64,000 bases of DNA from Pseudomonadota bacterium (GTDB lineage Bacteria; Myxococcota_A; Polyangia; Polyangiales; Polyangiaceae), in the NCBI GenBank assembly GCA_023428245.1, contig JAEYYX010000049.1, forward strand, positions 3,910 through 67,909, in the 5' to 3' direction. Each line of letters begins with the position of its first letter. The stretch's first letter is position 1. The notes beneath the pieces are model-generated. The model searched no databases. It saw nothing but the letters and a program-made list of their open reading frames with translations, and was not told the origin of the DNA. Shown here one piece after another: positions 8,082 to 16,163 of this stretch. The position numbers and the translations under genes were made by a program.

Positions 8082-8702
8082 TTAGAACTCCTCGCCGCGC
8101 GTATCCTGCGCTTGAGCGGGCAATGGCGGAGGCGCTGTCGGATCGACGCGGAAAGAGCTCTGCTCTTGGGTCTCCTGGACGCGCTCGTCTTCGAAGGCGT
8201 GCCGCAGCTTTTCCTCCTTTTCGGCCAGCTCAGCAGAGCGGGCCCCCTCGCGGTCGCGAAAGGTCCTGAGCAGAGCCTCCTTTTCCGCAAGACTACCCCT
8301 GAGCGCCCGCTTCTCACGCTCGAGCAGAGCGACCTTCTGACGCTCGGCTTCAAGCTCAGCCTTTTGAGCCGTCAGCGCGGTCTCCTTTGTAGGCTCAGGC
8401 GGAGCGCACTTAGCTAGCTCGGTCTTCGGAGCGGTCTCCGCGCCTTCTTCGAGAGCTCGCAGTTTGGCCTGCTGTCGGACAAGTTCGTCATAGGTCCGTT
8501 TGTGCGCCTCGCGCTCGACCTCGACCGCCGAGCTCACCTGTTCGTAGTCAGGCTTCGCAACGCAACCCGATGCGAGCAAGAGCCCGAGGACACAACGCGT
8601 CACCACAAGAACGTGATACCCGCGGGGAGAGCGAGGCGGCGTAGCCGCTCCCAAGACGCGCTTCACCGGAGCGCTCGCTCGGAGCACATGCTCCTTCTTC
8701 AT
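8082..8702 (-). CDS. Coiled-coil lipoprotein
   Basis: This 206-aa protein has a hydrophobic stretch VLGLLLASGC with a lipobox Cys near residue 47, followed by a long heptad-type coiled coil (about 60-180) rich in Glu, Lys, Arg, Ala and Leu, and a Pro-rich C-terminus. The start at 8702 overlaps the stop of the upstream PilZ-like gene as ATGA, indicating coupling, but leaves an unusually long basic leader of some 30 residues before the signal core. A GTG start at the VVTRCVLG segment would give a standard lipoprotein signal. Function unknown; a periplasmic spacer or scaffold is plausible from the coil alone. Confidence 0.65.
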   Translation of the reverse strand: MKKEHVLRASAPVKRVLGAATPPRSPRGYHVLVVTRCVLGLLLASGCVAKPDYEQVSSAVEVEREAHKRTYDELVRQQAKLRALEEGAETAPKTELAKCAPPEPTKETALTAQKAELEAERQKVALLEREKRALRGSLAEKEALLRTFRDREGARSAELAEKEEKLRHAFEDERVQETQEQSSFRVDPTAPPPLPAQAQDTRGEEF

Positions 8703-9082
8703 GCTGATAGCTCCTCGAACCGAGCCTCGTAGAGAGCCCGGCAGCGATCTTCGTCAGGTCCCAGAGCGGCCCTTCGGTGCAGGACATCGAGGTGCTCCGC
8801 CAGGGTGAGGCGATCTGGGTCGGGAGCCTCCAAGAAGCGGAAGGCTTCGAGGCATCCGTCGACCCGCACCGAGCGAGCGAGAACCTTCACTCCCCGGAGC
8901 CGTTCCGGCAGAGAGAGCTCGAGGTTGCAGAAGAGCGGGCGGGCGCCGCGAGGCGGCGCACCGTGGCGGAGCAGGATGCCCGAGGAAGAAAGAGCCACGG
9001 CTCGAAGCTCTTTGCAGCTAAAGCCGTCATACGCCCTCACTGGAAAATCTGTGGTGCCGCGCAGGCCAGTCCGTCGTTCCAT
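8699..9082 (-). CDS. PilZ-like domain protein
   Basis: This 127-aa soluble protein starts MERRTGLRGTTDFPV, which resembles the RxxxR entry of PilZ domains, and continues with a strand pattern including ALSSSGILL at the place of the usual [DN]xSxxG. The acidic/Asn position of that second motif is not conserved, so cyclic-di-GMP binding is doubtful. I place the start at ATG 9082, directly before the domain; a longer frame to 9124 exists. It is the first gene of a two-gene minus-strand unit with the coiled-coil lipoprotein and is divergent from the transpeptidase gene at 9185. Confidence 0.55.
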   Translation of the reverse strand: MERRTGLRGTTDFPVRAYDGFSCKELRAVALSSSGILLRHGAPPRGARPLFCNLELSLPERLRGVKVLARSVRVDGCLEAFRFLEAPDPDRLTLAEHLDVLHRRAALGPDEDRCRALYEARFEELSA

Positions 9083-9184
9083 ACCTACACCTACATAGTA
9101 TCCTAATTCGTGCCCGGGTGGCATAAAAACTCACACCATAAGAAAAACTTGGCCCCCGCCCCAGGACTCCCTTACTCACCTGCC

Positions 9185-10327
9185 ATGCGGCAGGCGCGAC
9201 GATGGCGTGGGTTCGCCTTCGGCGGACTCCTTCTCGGCCTATTGGGCTCCGTTGCATTTGCCGCCGACGCACCCTCGCCCCTCGTCTTCTCCACGATCTC
9301 CGTGAGTGATGGACGCGCGACCGCTCGCGACAAGCAGGGTCAGACCCGGGAGCTAGGCCTCGACCCGGAGCTCCAGGCCGGCCTGCAGACCATCCTGGCG
9401 CGCGCCCGTCCCATCGCGGGAGCCGCCGTGGTCATCGAAGTTTCCACGGGACAGGTCCTCGCTGCCGCGGAGATCGGAACCTCACACCCCGGCGAGCTGC
9501 TCTTCGAGCCCCGGGCGCCCGCGGCCAGCGTCTTCAAGCTCGTCACCACCGCCGCTCTCTACGAACGAGGCGGCGTACGTCCTCAGGATCGAGTCTGCAC
9601 CAAAGGTGGTCTCCGAGACATCGGCGAAGAGCACCTCGCGCCCGCCTCTGGTCCGGGCGTTGTTTGCGCTCCGTTTTTCCACGCCCTCGGCGTCAGTCGC
9701 AACGCAGCCTACGCGCAGCTCTCGACCGAGCGACTCATGCGGGACGATCTGCTCGCTGTTGCCGAGACCTTCGGCTTCAACCAACGCCTTCCCCTCGATG
9801 TGGAAGGGCAAGTCGGCTCCTTGAGCGTGCCTTTCAACGACCTCGAGTTCGCCCGAACGGCGGCGGGCTTTGAAAACTCAAAGCTCTCCGTGTTCGGCGC
9901 AGCCCGTCTCGCCCTCACTGTCGCGGCTCTCGGAGCGCCCCCCGAAATGCACTTCGAAGCCCACGCCCCCGCCTCGGAGCGAACGCGCGTCATCACCGAG
10001 ACAACGGCGCGCCGCCTCCGAAAGAGTATGGAGCTCACTGTCCATAGCGGCACGGCTCGCGACGCTTTCCGTGACGAAACCGGACGCTACTACCTCGGCT
10101 ATCTCCAGGTCGCCGGAAAAACCGGGACCCTCAAACCCGCGAAAAATGGCCCCACCTCGAACTGGTTCGTCGGGTTCGCTCCGAGCGAGAAACCGACAGT
10201 CGTCGTCGGGGTCCTGCTCCAGATCAGCGACCTCTGGCACCAGAAGGCCCCGACGGCCGCCCGCGACGTGCTCCGTTTGCACTTCGCTCGCCATGGCGCG
10301 CGGGGCGTGACGTCCCCGCTCAAGTGA
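9185..10327 (+). CDS. Secreted penicillin-binding transpeptidase-like protein
   Basis: This 380-aa exported protein of the penicillin-recognising serine transpeptidase fold has a signal peptide ending SVAFAADA near residue 28. The three active-site motifs are present: SxxK as SVFK (S115, K118), SxN as SRN (171-173) and KTG as KTGT (312-315). The spacing matches class B PBP transpeptidase domains, but the N-terminal dimerisation (pedestal) domain is absent and no membrane anchor remains after cleavage. It may be a periplasmic D,D-transpeptidase or carboxypeptidase acting on peptidoglycan. A GTG at 9110 would add a non-signal leader, so ATG 9185 is preferred. It converges with the DUF2330 gene. 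Confidence 0.8.
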   Translation: MRQARRWRGFAFGGLLLGLLGSVAFAADAPSPLVFSTISVSDGRATARDKQGQTRELGLDPELQAGLQTILARARPIAGAAVVIEVSTGQVLAAAEIGTSHPGELLFEPRAPAASVFKLVTTAALYERGGVRPQDRVCTKGGLRDIGEEHLAPASGPGVVCAPFFHALGVSRNAAYAQLSTERLMRDDLLAVAETFGFNQRLPLDVEGQVGSLSVPFNDLEFARTAAGFENSKLSVFGAARLALTVAALGAPPEMHFEAHAPASERTRVITETTARRLRKSMELTVHSGTARDAFRDETGRYYLGYLQVAGKTGTLKPAKNGPTSNWFVGFAPSEKPTVVVGVLLQISDLWHQKAPTAARDVLRLHFARHGARGVTSPLK

Positions 10328-10355
10328 GCGAGGACGCTACTCAGCAAGCACGCGC

Positions 10356-12095
10356 TCACGACCGAGCGCGACGCAGAGCGAGCCTTCCGAGCGCCGCGAA
10401 GAGCAGACCGAACAGGGCGAGCGCGCCCCCTCGCTCAGGCCGGATACCCACCGCGTGGCAGCCGCAGGTCCCTTCCTTCGTTGTCGCCGAGTGCTCGGCC
10501 TGAGCCTCCACTGGACCTGAGGTGTTGCCGGCTTTGCCTTTGCCGGGGATGCCGAGGTCAGGAACCGGGGTCTGGACGACCTCGTCGACCTTGATCTTGT
10601 CGCGCTTCTTCCGGCTCAGGTCCTCAGCCACCCAAATCTTGTTCAGGCCGCGATAGGTCCGCGGCGCCTTGCCCCAGCGGTACCTCACCGGTTGCTCACA
10701 GTTGATCACCGAGATGTCCGGGTGCACGTGATTGTACCGGGTCTGGAATGCGTTGGCGGAAGCGGGAGTCACCGACGGATCTGCCGCACCGAGCTCTCCT
10801 GCCGGGAGCTTCACGCCGCCCTCCACGGTGCCCCCCGCACCTAAGGTCGGATCTTTCGGAAGCGCCGCGCTGCCGTAACGGTAGTGGAGGCGCGAGACGA
10901 TGTATTTATGGCGAGCGAGCAGCGCCTTGCGAGCCGCGAGTTCCTCGCGGTCCGCCTTCCATTGCTTCTCGATCTCCTTTTTCTCTTTCGGCGTCTTGCC
11001 CTCGAGCATCGCCTTCAGCTTCGCCTCCTCTTCTTCGGTCTCGGCGGGCGGCGCGGGACGGCGCTCCGATTCCGGCAATTTGGCGTCCACTGCATCACCA
11101 CCCAAGCTCAAGAGCTCATGGGGCAGAAGGGGCTCGTTCGGGCAAGGCTTTCCACAGTCCCAGCTCGGAAAAGCGTACTCGAGCAGGAAGGTCCCGGGGT
11201 TCTTCTCGAGGAAACGGTCATGCAGGGCGCCGTAAAACTCACCCATGCGCTCCTTGACCTCGAAGTCGACGGAAAGGTTCGTGGGCGCCGCCATGGTCGG
11301 ATAGTTTTTCACTTGCATCCTCTGCTCGGGCACGAGCGTGAAGATGAGTAACTCTTGAGCGGGAGCCGCTGAAGGGAGGCCGAAGCGCGCGGGGATCGTG
11401 GAATAGTCGGTGCCCGTGACAAAGCGGATCGGGCTCAGCTGCGCTCGGGAACCACCGACGAGCTCAACGCGCCCCGTCTCGACGTCCGCTACGAGGAACC
11501 TGTAACCCGCCTTCTCATACTCGTCGATGCTCGCGTCGCCCCCGGACGGCAGGGTCAGGTCTCGCTTCTTTAGGTGCTCGCGGAGCTCCTCCGCCGAAAA
11601 CACCGAGAAGACGAACTCTCCTGTCTTCTCCTGGGCCTTCATATCCATGAGCATCTCTTTGGCGACCTTCTGCGAACCTCCCGTTTCGAAGGTGCCAAGA
11701 AACCCTGTCGAAGCCTTGGCCGTGAGGTCTCGCTCCCACTCCTGCTCCGCCTCGCCCGACTCACAGGGGTCTTTCTCCCAGAACTCGGCGAACTTGGGCG
11801 CGGAGAGATTGTCGAGGCGATCGATGAACTCACGTTTGAGCCCAGTGACTTGTTCCGCTTTGACGTCAGCCGGGACGGCAATGATGAGTGAAAAGGGCGT
11901 GAGGTTGCCCTGGTAATCGCTCATGACGCTGACCACGCTGGTGCCGCCTTTGCGCAAGATGGAGACCATCGTCGAATGCACCTTCTCACTGCCATCGCCG
12001 GCGATGAGAACGGGAGACGCAAGGGCAGTGCTGCCCGTCAATGCAGCAGCCAGGCCAAGGGCGAGAGCAGAAGCGCGAAAACCAGAGAGCGACAT
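10356..12095 (-). CDS. DUF2330 surface protein with MYXO-CTERM-like tail
   Basis: This 579-aa exported protein has a signal peptide (residues 1-26, ending TALAS) and the DUF2330-type region beginning SPVLIAGDGSEKVHSTMVSIL. A charged segment of Glu/Lys-rich helices lies around 345-390. The C-terminus has TCGC, then about 12 residues, a hydrophobic stretch ALFGLLFAALG and the basic end RRARS. That layout matches MYXO-CTERM sorting tails, which are known from Myxococcota and thought to be processed for surface display. Biochemical function is unknown. It is divergent from the NUDIX gene at 12195. Confidence 0.8.
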   Translation of the reverse strand: MSLSGFRASALALGLAAALTGSTALASPVLIAGDGSEKVHSTMVSILRKGGTSVVSVMSDYQGNLTPFSLIIAVPADVKAEQVTGLKREFIDRLDNLSAPKFAEFWEKDPCESGEAEQEWERDLTAKASTGFLGTFETGGSQKVAKEMLMDMKAQEKTGEFVFSVFSAEELREHLKKRDLTLPSGGDASIDEYEKAGYRFLVADVETGRVELVGGSRAQLSPIRFVTGTDYSTIPARFGLPSAAPAQELLIFTLVPEQRMQVKNYPTMAAPTNLSVDFEVKERMGEFYGALHDRFLEKNPGTFLLEYAFPSWDCGKPCPNEPLLPHELLSLGGDAVDAKLPESERRPAPPAETEEEEAKLKAMLEGKTPKEKKEIEKQWKADREELAARKALLARHKYIVSRLHYRYGSAALPKDPTLGAGGTVEGGVKLPAGELGAADPSVTPASANAFQTRYNHVHPDISVINCEQPVRYRWGKAPRTYRGLNKIWVAEDLSRKKRDKIKVDEVVQTPVPDLGIPGKGKAGNTSGPVEAQAEHSATTKEGTCGCHAVGIRPERGGALALFGLLFAALGRLALRRARS

Positions 12096-12176
12096 GGGGT
12101 TCGGAGGCTAGGACAGATGCGCGGGCCCGGTCCAGCCAGGACGGACGAGCCGCGTCGACGGCGCTCCGGGACCTGT

Positions 12177-12182
12177 TATGAT
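12177..12182 (+). promoter_or_regulatory. Candidate -10 element upstream of the NUDIX gene
   Basis: TATGAT matches five of six bases of the -10 consensus and lies 12 bases before ATG 12195, giving a very short leader. No clear -35 is seen at the expected distance. The same ten bases GTTATGATGG recur at 50770, upstream of another gene. Confidence 0.35.
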
Positions 12183-12194
12183 GGTAAGGGTTCG

Positions 12195-12716
12195 ATGCAA
12201 ACTCGACCGGATGGCGATCGCGCCGAAGCCTGGCCCGCCGCCGTCGCCCTCATTTTGGCGGGGCCCCCTCTGGACCTCCTCCTCATCCGGCGATCGGAGA
12301 GCCCTCTGGATCCCTGGTCAGGGCACATGGCCCTGCCGGGCGGAAGACAGGAGCGAAGCGATGCCGACAGCCTGAGCACGGCCATCCGCGAGACCTTCGA
12401 GGAGGTCGGCGTCGCCCTCGACCGCTCTGAGTACCGCGCGTCTTTGTCACCGCTCGAGGCACGAGGACGAGGTTTGCGGAGGACGTTCCCGGTCATAGCT
12501 CACGTCTTTCACCTCCCTGAGCGGCCGGTCACGACTCCGAATTACGAGGTAGCCGAGGTCCTGTGGGCCCCCCTTTACGCACTCGAAGCCACTCCAGTCT
12601 CGCTGGACAACGGCCGCGGACCAGCGCTCATCTTGGATGGGCGGTTTGTTTGGGGCCTGACCTACCGCATCGTCGAGTCTTTCCTGAAGAACAGGAAAAA
12701 TTTTCAGGACATGTAG
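12195..12716 (+). CDS. NUDIX hydrolase, CoA pyrophosphatase (NudL)-like
   Basis: This 173-aa cytosolic NUDIX enzyme contains HMALPGGRQERSDAD followed by TAIRETFEEVGV. The spacing between the Gly-Gly and the REx2EE core, with an Asp-rich insert, resembles the NudL/NUDT7 group that hydrolyses the pyrophosphate of CoA and acyl-CoA, rather than the canonical 23-residue box. ATG 12195 follows AAGGG at 12186-12190; the frame is open further upstream, but that sequence overlaps the divergent DUF2330 gene. The stop is directly followed by a GTG start of the PAP2 gene, so both are likely one operon. Confidence 0.8.
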   Translation: MQTRPDGDRAEAWPAAVALILAGPPLDLLLIRRSESPLDPWSGHMALPGGRQERSDADSLSTAIRETFEEVGVALDRSEYRASLSPLEARGRGLRRTFPVIAHVFHLPERPVTTPNYEVAEVLWAPLYALEATPVSLDNGRGPALILDGRFVWGLTYRIVESFLKNRKNFQDM

Positions 12717-13802
12717 GTGGCGTTTTGGCGATGCCACGGCTACCGTTTCGAGCCTTCCCCGAACCTCGCTATGGACGGATCGACCGACAGCGCGCGCTAC
12801 TTCCGGAGCACCTCCGTCGAGGCGTGGCGCGAATCTCGTTTCTTTGCAGCGGTTCGTGAGCTCCCGATCCAGGACTGGCTCCTGCTCGGCTACTGCTCCA
12901 CGCTCGTCTTGCTGGTTCTCTCCGGAGAACGAAATGCGGGACAAGGCCCCGCCTTGCTCCAGACGACCGGCCTCCTCATCGCCTTCGGTACGATCACGTT
13001 CCTCGTGAGGAGCGCGTGGCTCGCGGACAACTTCCGCTACGGAACGGTGATCGAGTCCGTTCTCTATCGACTCACGCCCCTCTGTACGCTCGAGGCGAGC
13101 TACTTCCAGTTCCGGACCACCCTCCCGCAGATGAGCTCCCGTTCTCTGGACCACCAGCTCTATGAGCTCGACCTCCGCCTGTTCGGCGTCGAGCCAGCCC
13201 TCTGGGCTCAAAAGTGGCTCACCCCAGCGCTCACTGAATGGTTCTCGTTCGCCTACCTGGGACACTTCCTCTTGGCCGCGCTCTTCGTCTTCCCAATGCT
13301 GTTTGTGGTGCGGTCACGGGCGCTCATGGGCGAGTTCTGCTTCGGGCTGATCTGTATCTTTGCTTTCGGGCACCTGACCTACACGATTGTCCCCGGCTAC
13401 GGTCCCTACCACGCGCTCGCGAGCGAGTTCACCGTGCCGCTTCCTTCAGGCTTCTGGTACGATCTGCAAACCCAAGTCGTGGCTAGCGCGGGGGCTCAAA
13501 AGGACATTTTCCCGTCAATTCACACGGCTGTGCCGACGTTCCTCGCTTACTTCTCCTTTCGCCATCGGCACCTCGTTCCGTACAGGTACGTTTGGCCGCT
13601 TGTGACGTTCTTCGCGCTGAACATCGCGCTCGCGACCATGTACCTCCGCTGGCACTACCTGATCGACGTGATCGCAGGACTCGGTTACGCGGCCTTGGGC
13701 ATCGCCGCCTCGATCATCGTCCCCCGCTGGGAGCTCGCTCGGCGCGAGAGCCTGGGCCTCCGGCCCATCTGGCCGAGCTATCGCCCCGACGGATCGTTCT
13801 GA
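12717..13802 (+). CDS. PAP2/Aur1-like integral membrane phosphotransferase
   Basis: This 361-aa polytopic membrane protein has about six hydrophobic segments and the phosphatidic-acid-phosphatase-type catalytic motifs: a GYGPYHA turn, PSIHTAVP (catalytic His) and RWHYLIDVIAG (second His with Asp). The motif set and length resemble inositol-phosphorylceramide synthase (Aur1) and related PAP2 transferases, so a lipid head-group transfer is more likely than simple phosphatase action. Sphingolipids are known from some myxobacteria, but the substrate here is inference. GTG 12717 has AGGA seven bases upstream and abuts the NUDIX stop; ATG 12771 is an alternative that keeps all membrane segments. 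Confidence 0.72.
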   Translation: MAFWRCHGYRFEPSPNLAMDGSTDSARYFRSTSVEAWRESRFFAAVRELPIQDWLLLGYCSTLVLLVLSGERNAGQGPALLQTTGLLIAFGTITFLVRSAWLADNFRYGTVIESVLYRLTPLCTLEASYFQFRTTLPQMSSRSLDHQLYELDLRLFGVEPALWAQKWLTPALTEWFSFAYLGHFLLAALFVFPMLFVVRSRALMGEFCFGLICIFAFGHLTYTIVPGYGPYHALASEFTVPLPSGFWYDLQTQVVASAGAQKDIFPSIHTAVPTFLAYFSFRHRHLVPYRYVWPLVTFFALNIALATMYLRWHYLIDVIAGLGYAALGIAASIIVPRWELARRESLGLRPIWPSYRPDGSF

Positions 13803-13841
13803 ACATCCGGGCGAGTTACCGCCCCGAGGGGTCCTTCTGAA
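13775..13841. repeat. Imperfect 29-bp direct repeat across two convergent gene ends
   Basis: The copies at 13775-13803 and 13813-13841 match at 24 of 29 bases and are offset by 38 bases. The first encodes the last residues and stop of the PAP2 gene. The second contains, on the opposite strand, the last codons and stop of the lipoprotein gene ending at 13816. A local duplication followed by divergence would explain this. Confidence 0.7.
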
Positions 13842-14631
13842 AGATCTGCGCGGCGGCGACACCACGACCCGCCTCAGCGATGATCACGAGCCAAACGTCT
13901 CGCTGAGCCTCGGTAGGCTTGAAACACTGCTCCTTACGTCCGAGCACCGCTTGGCTGCCCCGATCGTTCTCCTCGAACAAGGGCGTCTCCGCGACAGCGT
14001 GGGGTTGCGTCGCGTCCACAGCGTAAAAGCCCAGCCGGAGGTCCTCGATGGGCGGAGGGCCAAAGGCCACCACCGTGTAACAGGACCCCGGTGTCAGCTG
14101 TAGCCGCTGCAGCAGCATCTGCCCCTCTTGGAACTGCCCGGCAAAGGGCACCCCAAAAGGTCGCGCGCCCGCTGGAAGATGTGTGCTGGCGGCGTATTGG
14201 ACCATCGGCCCCGCCGCCGCGGCCATCGTGATATCGACAGGCGCAGCTAGCTGCCGCGGCTCCTTCATTTGCGGTGCACCGCCACTCGCCGCGCCTCCGC
14301 TGGGACTCGGCTCGACGGCGTGGATGCCTCCCGATGCTGGTACCTCCGGGGCGGATCCCCCCGAGCTGGGAGCGCCCCCCGCAGCCGCCATACCTCCCAC
14401 GCCGCCCTCCGATGGCTCTGGGGCCACCTCACCGGAAGGAATGCAGTATTCACCATCGAAGCGCTGGCCGGACGGGCAAGGGGAAGGTCCGTCGCTCGAA
14501 CCCGCGGAAGCCGGGGGCGCAGATCCGCCGCAAGCGGCCGTCAGGAAGAGCGCTCCTAGGAACGCGGCGCTCGCTTGAACCCCATCAAAAGATCTCTTCC
14601 CGCTCGGCGCCACCTTCGTCATGCCGCGCAT
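13816..14631 (-). CDS. Gly/Ala/Ser-rich lipoprotein
   Basis: This 271-aa lipoprotein has a signal peptide ending FLTAACGG (lipidated Cys about 34), then CPSGQRFDGEYCIPSG with two Cys, and a linker of Gly-Gly-Ala-Pro-Ser type repeats (about 75-120), a composition frequent in myxobacterial surface lipoproteins. A globular C-terminal domain follows (about 130-271) with two more Cys (PGSCYTVV and KEQCFKP). I do not recognise this domain. The last eight codons and the stop lie in the second copy of the repeat shared with the PAP2 gene end. An alternative start is the ATG three codons downstream. Confidence 0.7.
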   Translation of the reverse strand: MRGMTKVAPSGKRSFDGVQASAAFLGALFLTAACGGSAPPASAGSSDGPSPCPSGQRFDGEYCIPSGEVAPEPSEGGVGGMAAAGGAPSSGGSAPEVPASGGIHAVEPSPSGGAASGGAPQMKEPRQLAAPVDITMAAAAGPMVQYAASTHLPAGARPFGVPFAGQFQEGQMLLQRLQLTPGSCYTVVAFGPPPIEDLRLGFYAVDATQPHAVAETPLFEENDRGSQAVLGRKEQCFKPTEAQRDVWLVIIAEAGRGVAAAQIFQKDPSGR

Positions 14632-14673
14632 GATTGAGGAAATGCGCCGAGAGGGAAAGACCAGAATGCGCTC

Positions 14674-15852
14674 TCAGCGAGTGCAGAAGCCTTCGTAGTC
14701 GATGTAACTCGTGATGGTCGGGTTCGGCCCGCACACCGGACAAGTCTTGTCCTTGCGCAGACGCAAGCTGCGGAAGGTCATGCGCATTGAGTCGTAGGTG
14801 AGGAGGCGACCAACCAGCGGATCGCCCTTGCCGAGGATGAGCTTGACAGCTTCGGTCGCCTGGAGTGTCCCGACAATGCCAGGCAAAATCCCGAGAACGC
14901 CGGCCTCAGCGCAAGAAGGCGCGAGGTGCGCGGGCGGCGGCTCCGGATACAAGCAGCGGTAACAGGGTCCGTCATAGGGCGAAAACGGAGCAAACGTCGT
15001 AACTTGCCCGTCGAAGCGGAAGATCGAGCCGTGGATGACCGGGAGCTTGTGAAAGACCGAAGCGTCGTTCACGAGATAACGGGTCGGGAAGTTGTCGAGT
15101 CCATCAATGACAACGTCCCACTTCTCCCCGAAGATGCGGTCGACGTTCTGGCTGTTCAGGCGCTCATTGAACTTGACCACCTTCACGTCAGGGTTGAGGT
15201 CTTTGATGTAGATCTCTGCACTATCGACCTTCGGCATCCCGATGCGCGCGGTGGAGTGGATGATCTGACGCTGCAGGTTCGAGGCGTCGACAGTATCAGC
15301 GTCAACGAGACCAAGAGTGCCCACGCCTGCTGCTGCGAGGTACTGGGCCGCGGGTGCACCGAGACCACCTGCGCCAAGGAGCAGGACGCGAGCCGAGAGG
15401 AGCTTCTCCTGACCCCTCTCGCCCACCTCAGGCAGGAGGATATGGCGAGAGTAGCGGTCGAGCTGAGCCGGAGTCAGGTTCGGCGGGGTCTCGACGGGGT
15501 ACCTGAGGTCCTTCCAGCGGACAAAGCCGGGGTTCGCGCTCGAGACGTTTTGGTAGCCGAGCTCCGAGAGCGTGCGCGCAGCGAAGGCGCTCCGCGTTCC
15601 GCCCGCGCAATACACGATGATCTCCTCGTTCTTATCCGAGAGCTTCTGCTCCGCCTGCATCTCGAGGAAGCCCCGGGGAAGGTGGATTGCGCCGGGAATG
15701 TAGCCAGCGCGGAACTCGTCCTTCTCGCGGACGTCGACGAGGAGCGGCTTCTTGCGAGACGTGTCTTCCAGACGCGCTTTGACGTCCTCAAGGGAGACGA
15801 AACGCACGGAGCTCCGCACGTCGGAGAAAAGATCGCTATAGGTCTTGGACAT
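14674..15852 (-). CDS. moeB: Rhodanese-MoeB/ThiF fusion, E1-like adenylyltransferase
   Basis: This 392-aa cytosolic protein would adenylate the C-terminus of a ubiquitin-like sulfur carrier (MoaD/ThiS type) and supply sulfur. Residues 1-120 form a rhodanese domain with the persulfide loop YCAGGTRS (C82). Residues 125-392 form the E1-like domain with GAGGLGAP (160-167), RQIIHS, DNFPTRYLVND and a zinc site from CYRC plus CPVC near the C-terminus. Known MoeZ/MOCS3 proteins carry rhodanese at the C-terminus; here it is N-terminal. Length fits the two domains. Upstream is the 311-base divergent gap to pilB. Confidence 0.9.
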   Translation of the reverse strand: MSKTYSDLFSDVRSSVRFVSLEDVKARLEDTSRKKPLLVDVREKDEFRAGYIPGAIHLPRGFLEMQAEQKLSDKNEEIIVYCAGGTRSAFAARTLSELGYQNVSSANPGFVRWKDLRYPVETPPNLTPAQLDRYSRHILLPEVGERGQEKLLSARVLLLGAGGLGAPAAQYLAAAGVGTLGLVDADTVDASNLQRQIIHSTARIGMPKVDSAEIYIKDLNPDVKVVKFNERLNSQNVDRIFGEKWDVVIDGLDNFPTRYLVNDASVFHKLPVIHGSIFRFDGQVTTFAPFSPYDGPCYRCLYPEPPPAHLAPSCAEAGVLGILPGIVGTLQATEAVKLILGKGDPLVGRLLTYDSMRMTFRSLRLRKDKTCPVCGPNPTITSYIDYEGFCTR

Positions 15853-16163
15853 AGGGGCTTTCGAGGGCCAAACGGGAAGTGTCAGCCAGATTGTCTCATT
15901 TTCCCATGCAACAATCCGGCCCCCATTATTCGTCCCGAACCGGGGCCGTCAAGGAAGATTTGGCAACGGCGGGCCCCGGGTGGACGTCGCTGTCCCCTGA
16001 GCAGTCGTCTATTCGACATTCCCTCTTGGACCGAAGCTCAGCGCGTGTTCGAATTCCCGAGCCCTCTTCAGGTCTTGCCCGTTCTGCTAACCTACCGTCC
16101 CCCTGAGGGCAGGTTCCACGCGCGCGGGGTGACCCAAGGGCCCCTTCCGGAGCGATTTTTCTG
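15853..16163. other. Divergent intergenic region, moeB / pilB
   Basis: These 311 bases lie between the moeB start (minus) and the pilB start (plus), so promoters for both must be here. I see no clear -35/-10 pair and no GG-N10-GC sigma-54 element: TGGCAACGGCGGGCC at 15961 has the wrong spacing. A 75-codon frame at 15879 has no ribosome site or domain and is not called. Confidence 0.5.

Noticed and set aside
15961..15976. Possible sigma-54 promoter before pilB
   Set aside because: GG and the downstream GC are not ten bases apart and the TTGC block is missing.
15879..16106. 75-codon frame in the moeB-pilB gap
   Set aside because: No ribosome site, no domain, Ser/Pro/Arg-rich composition typical of chance frames.
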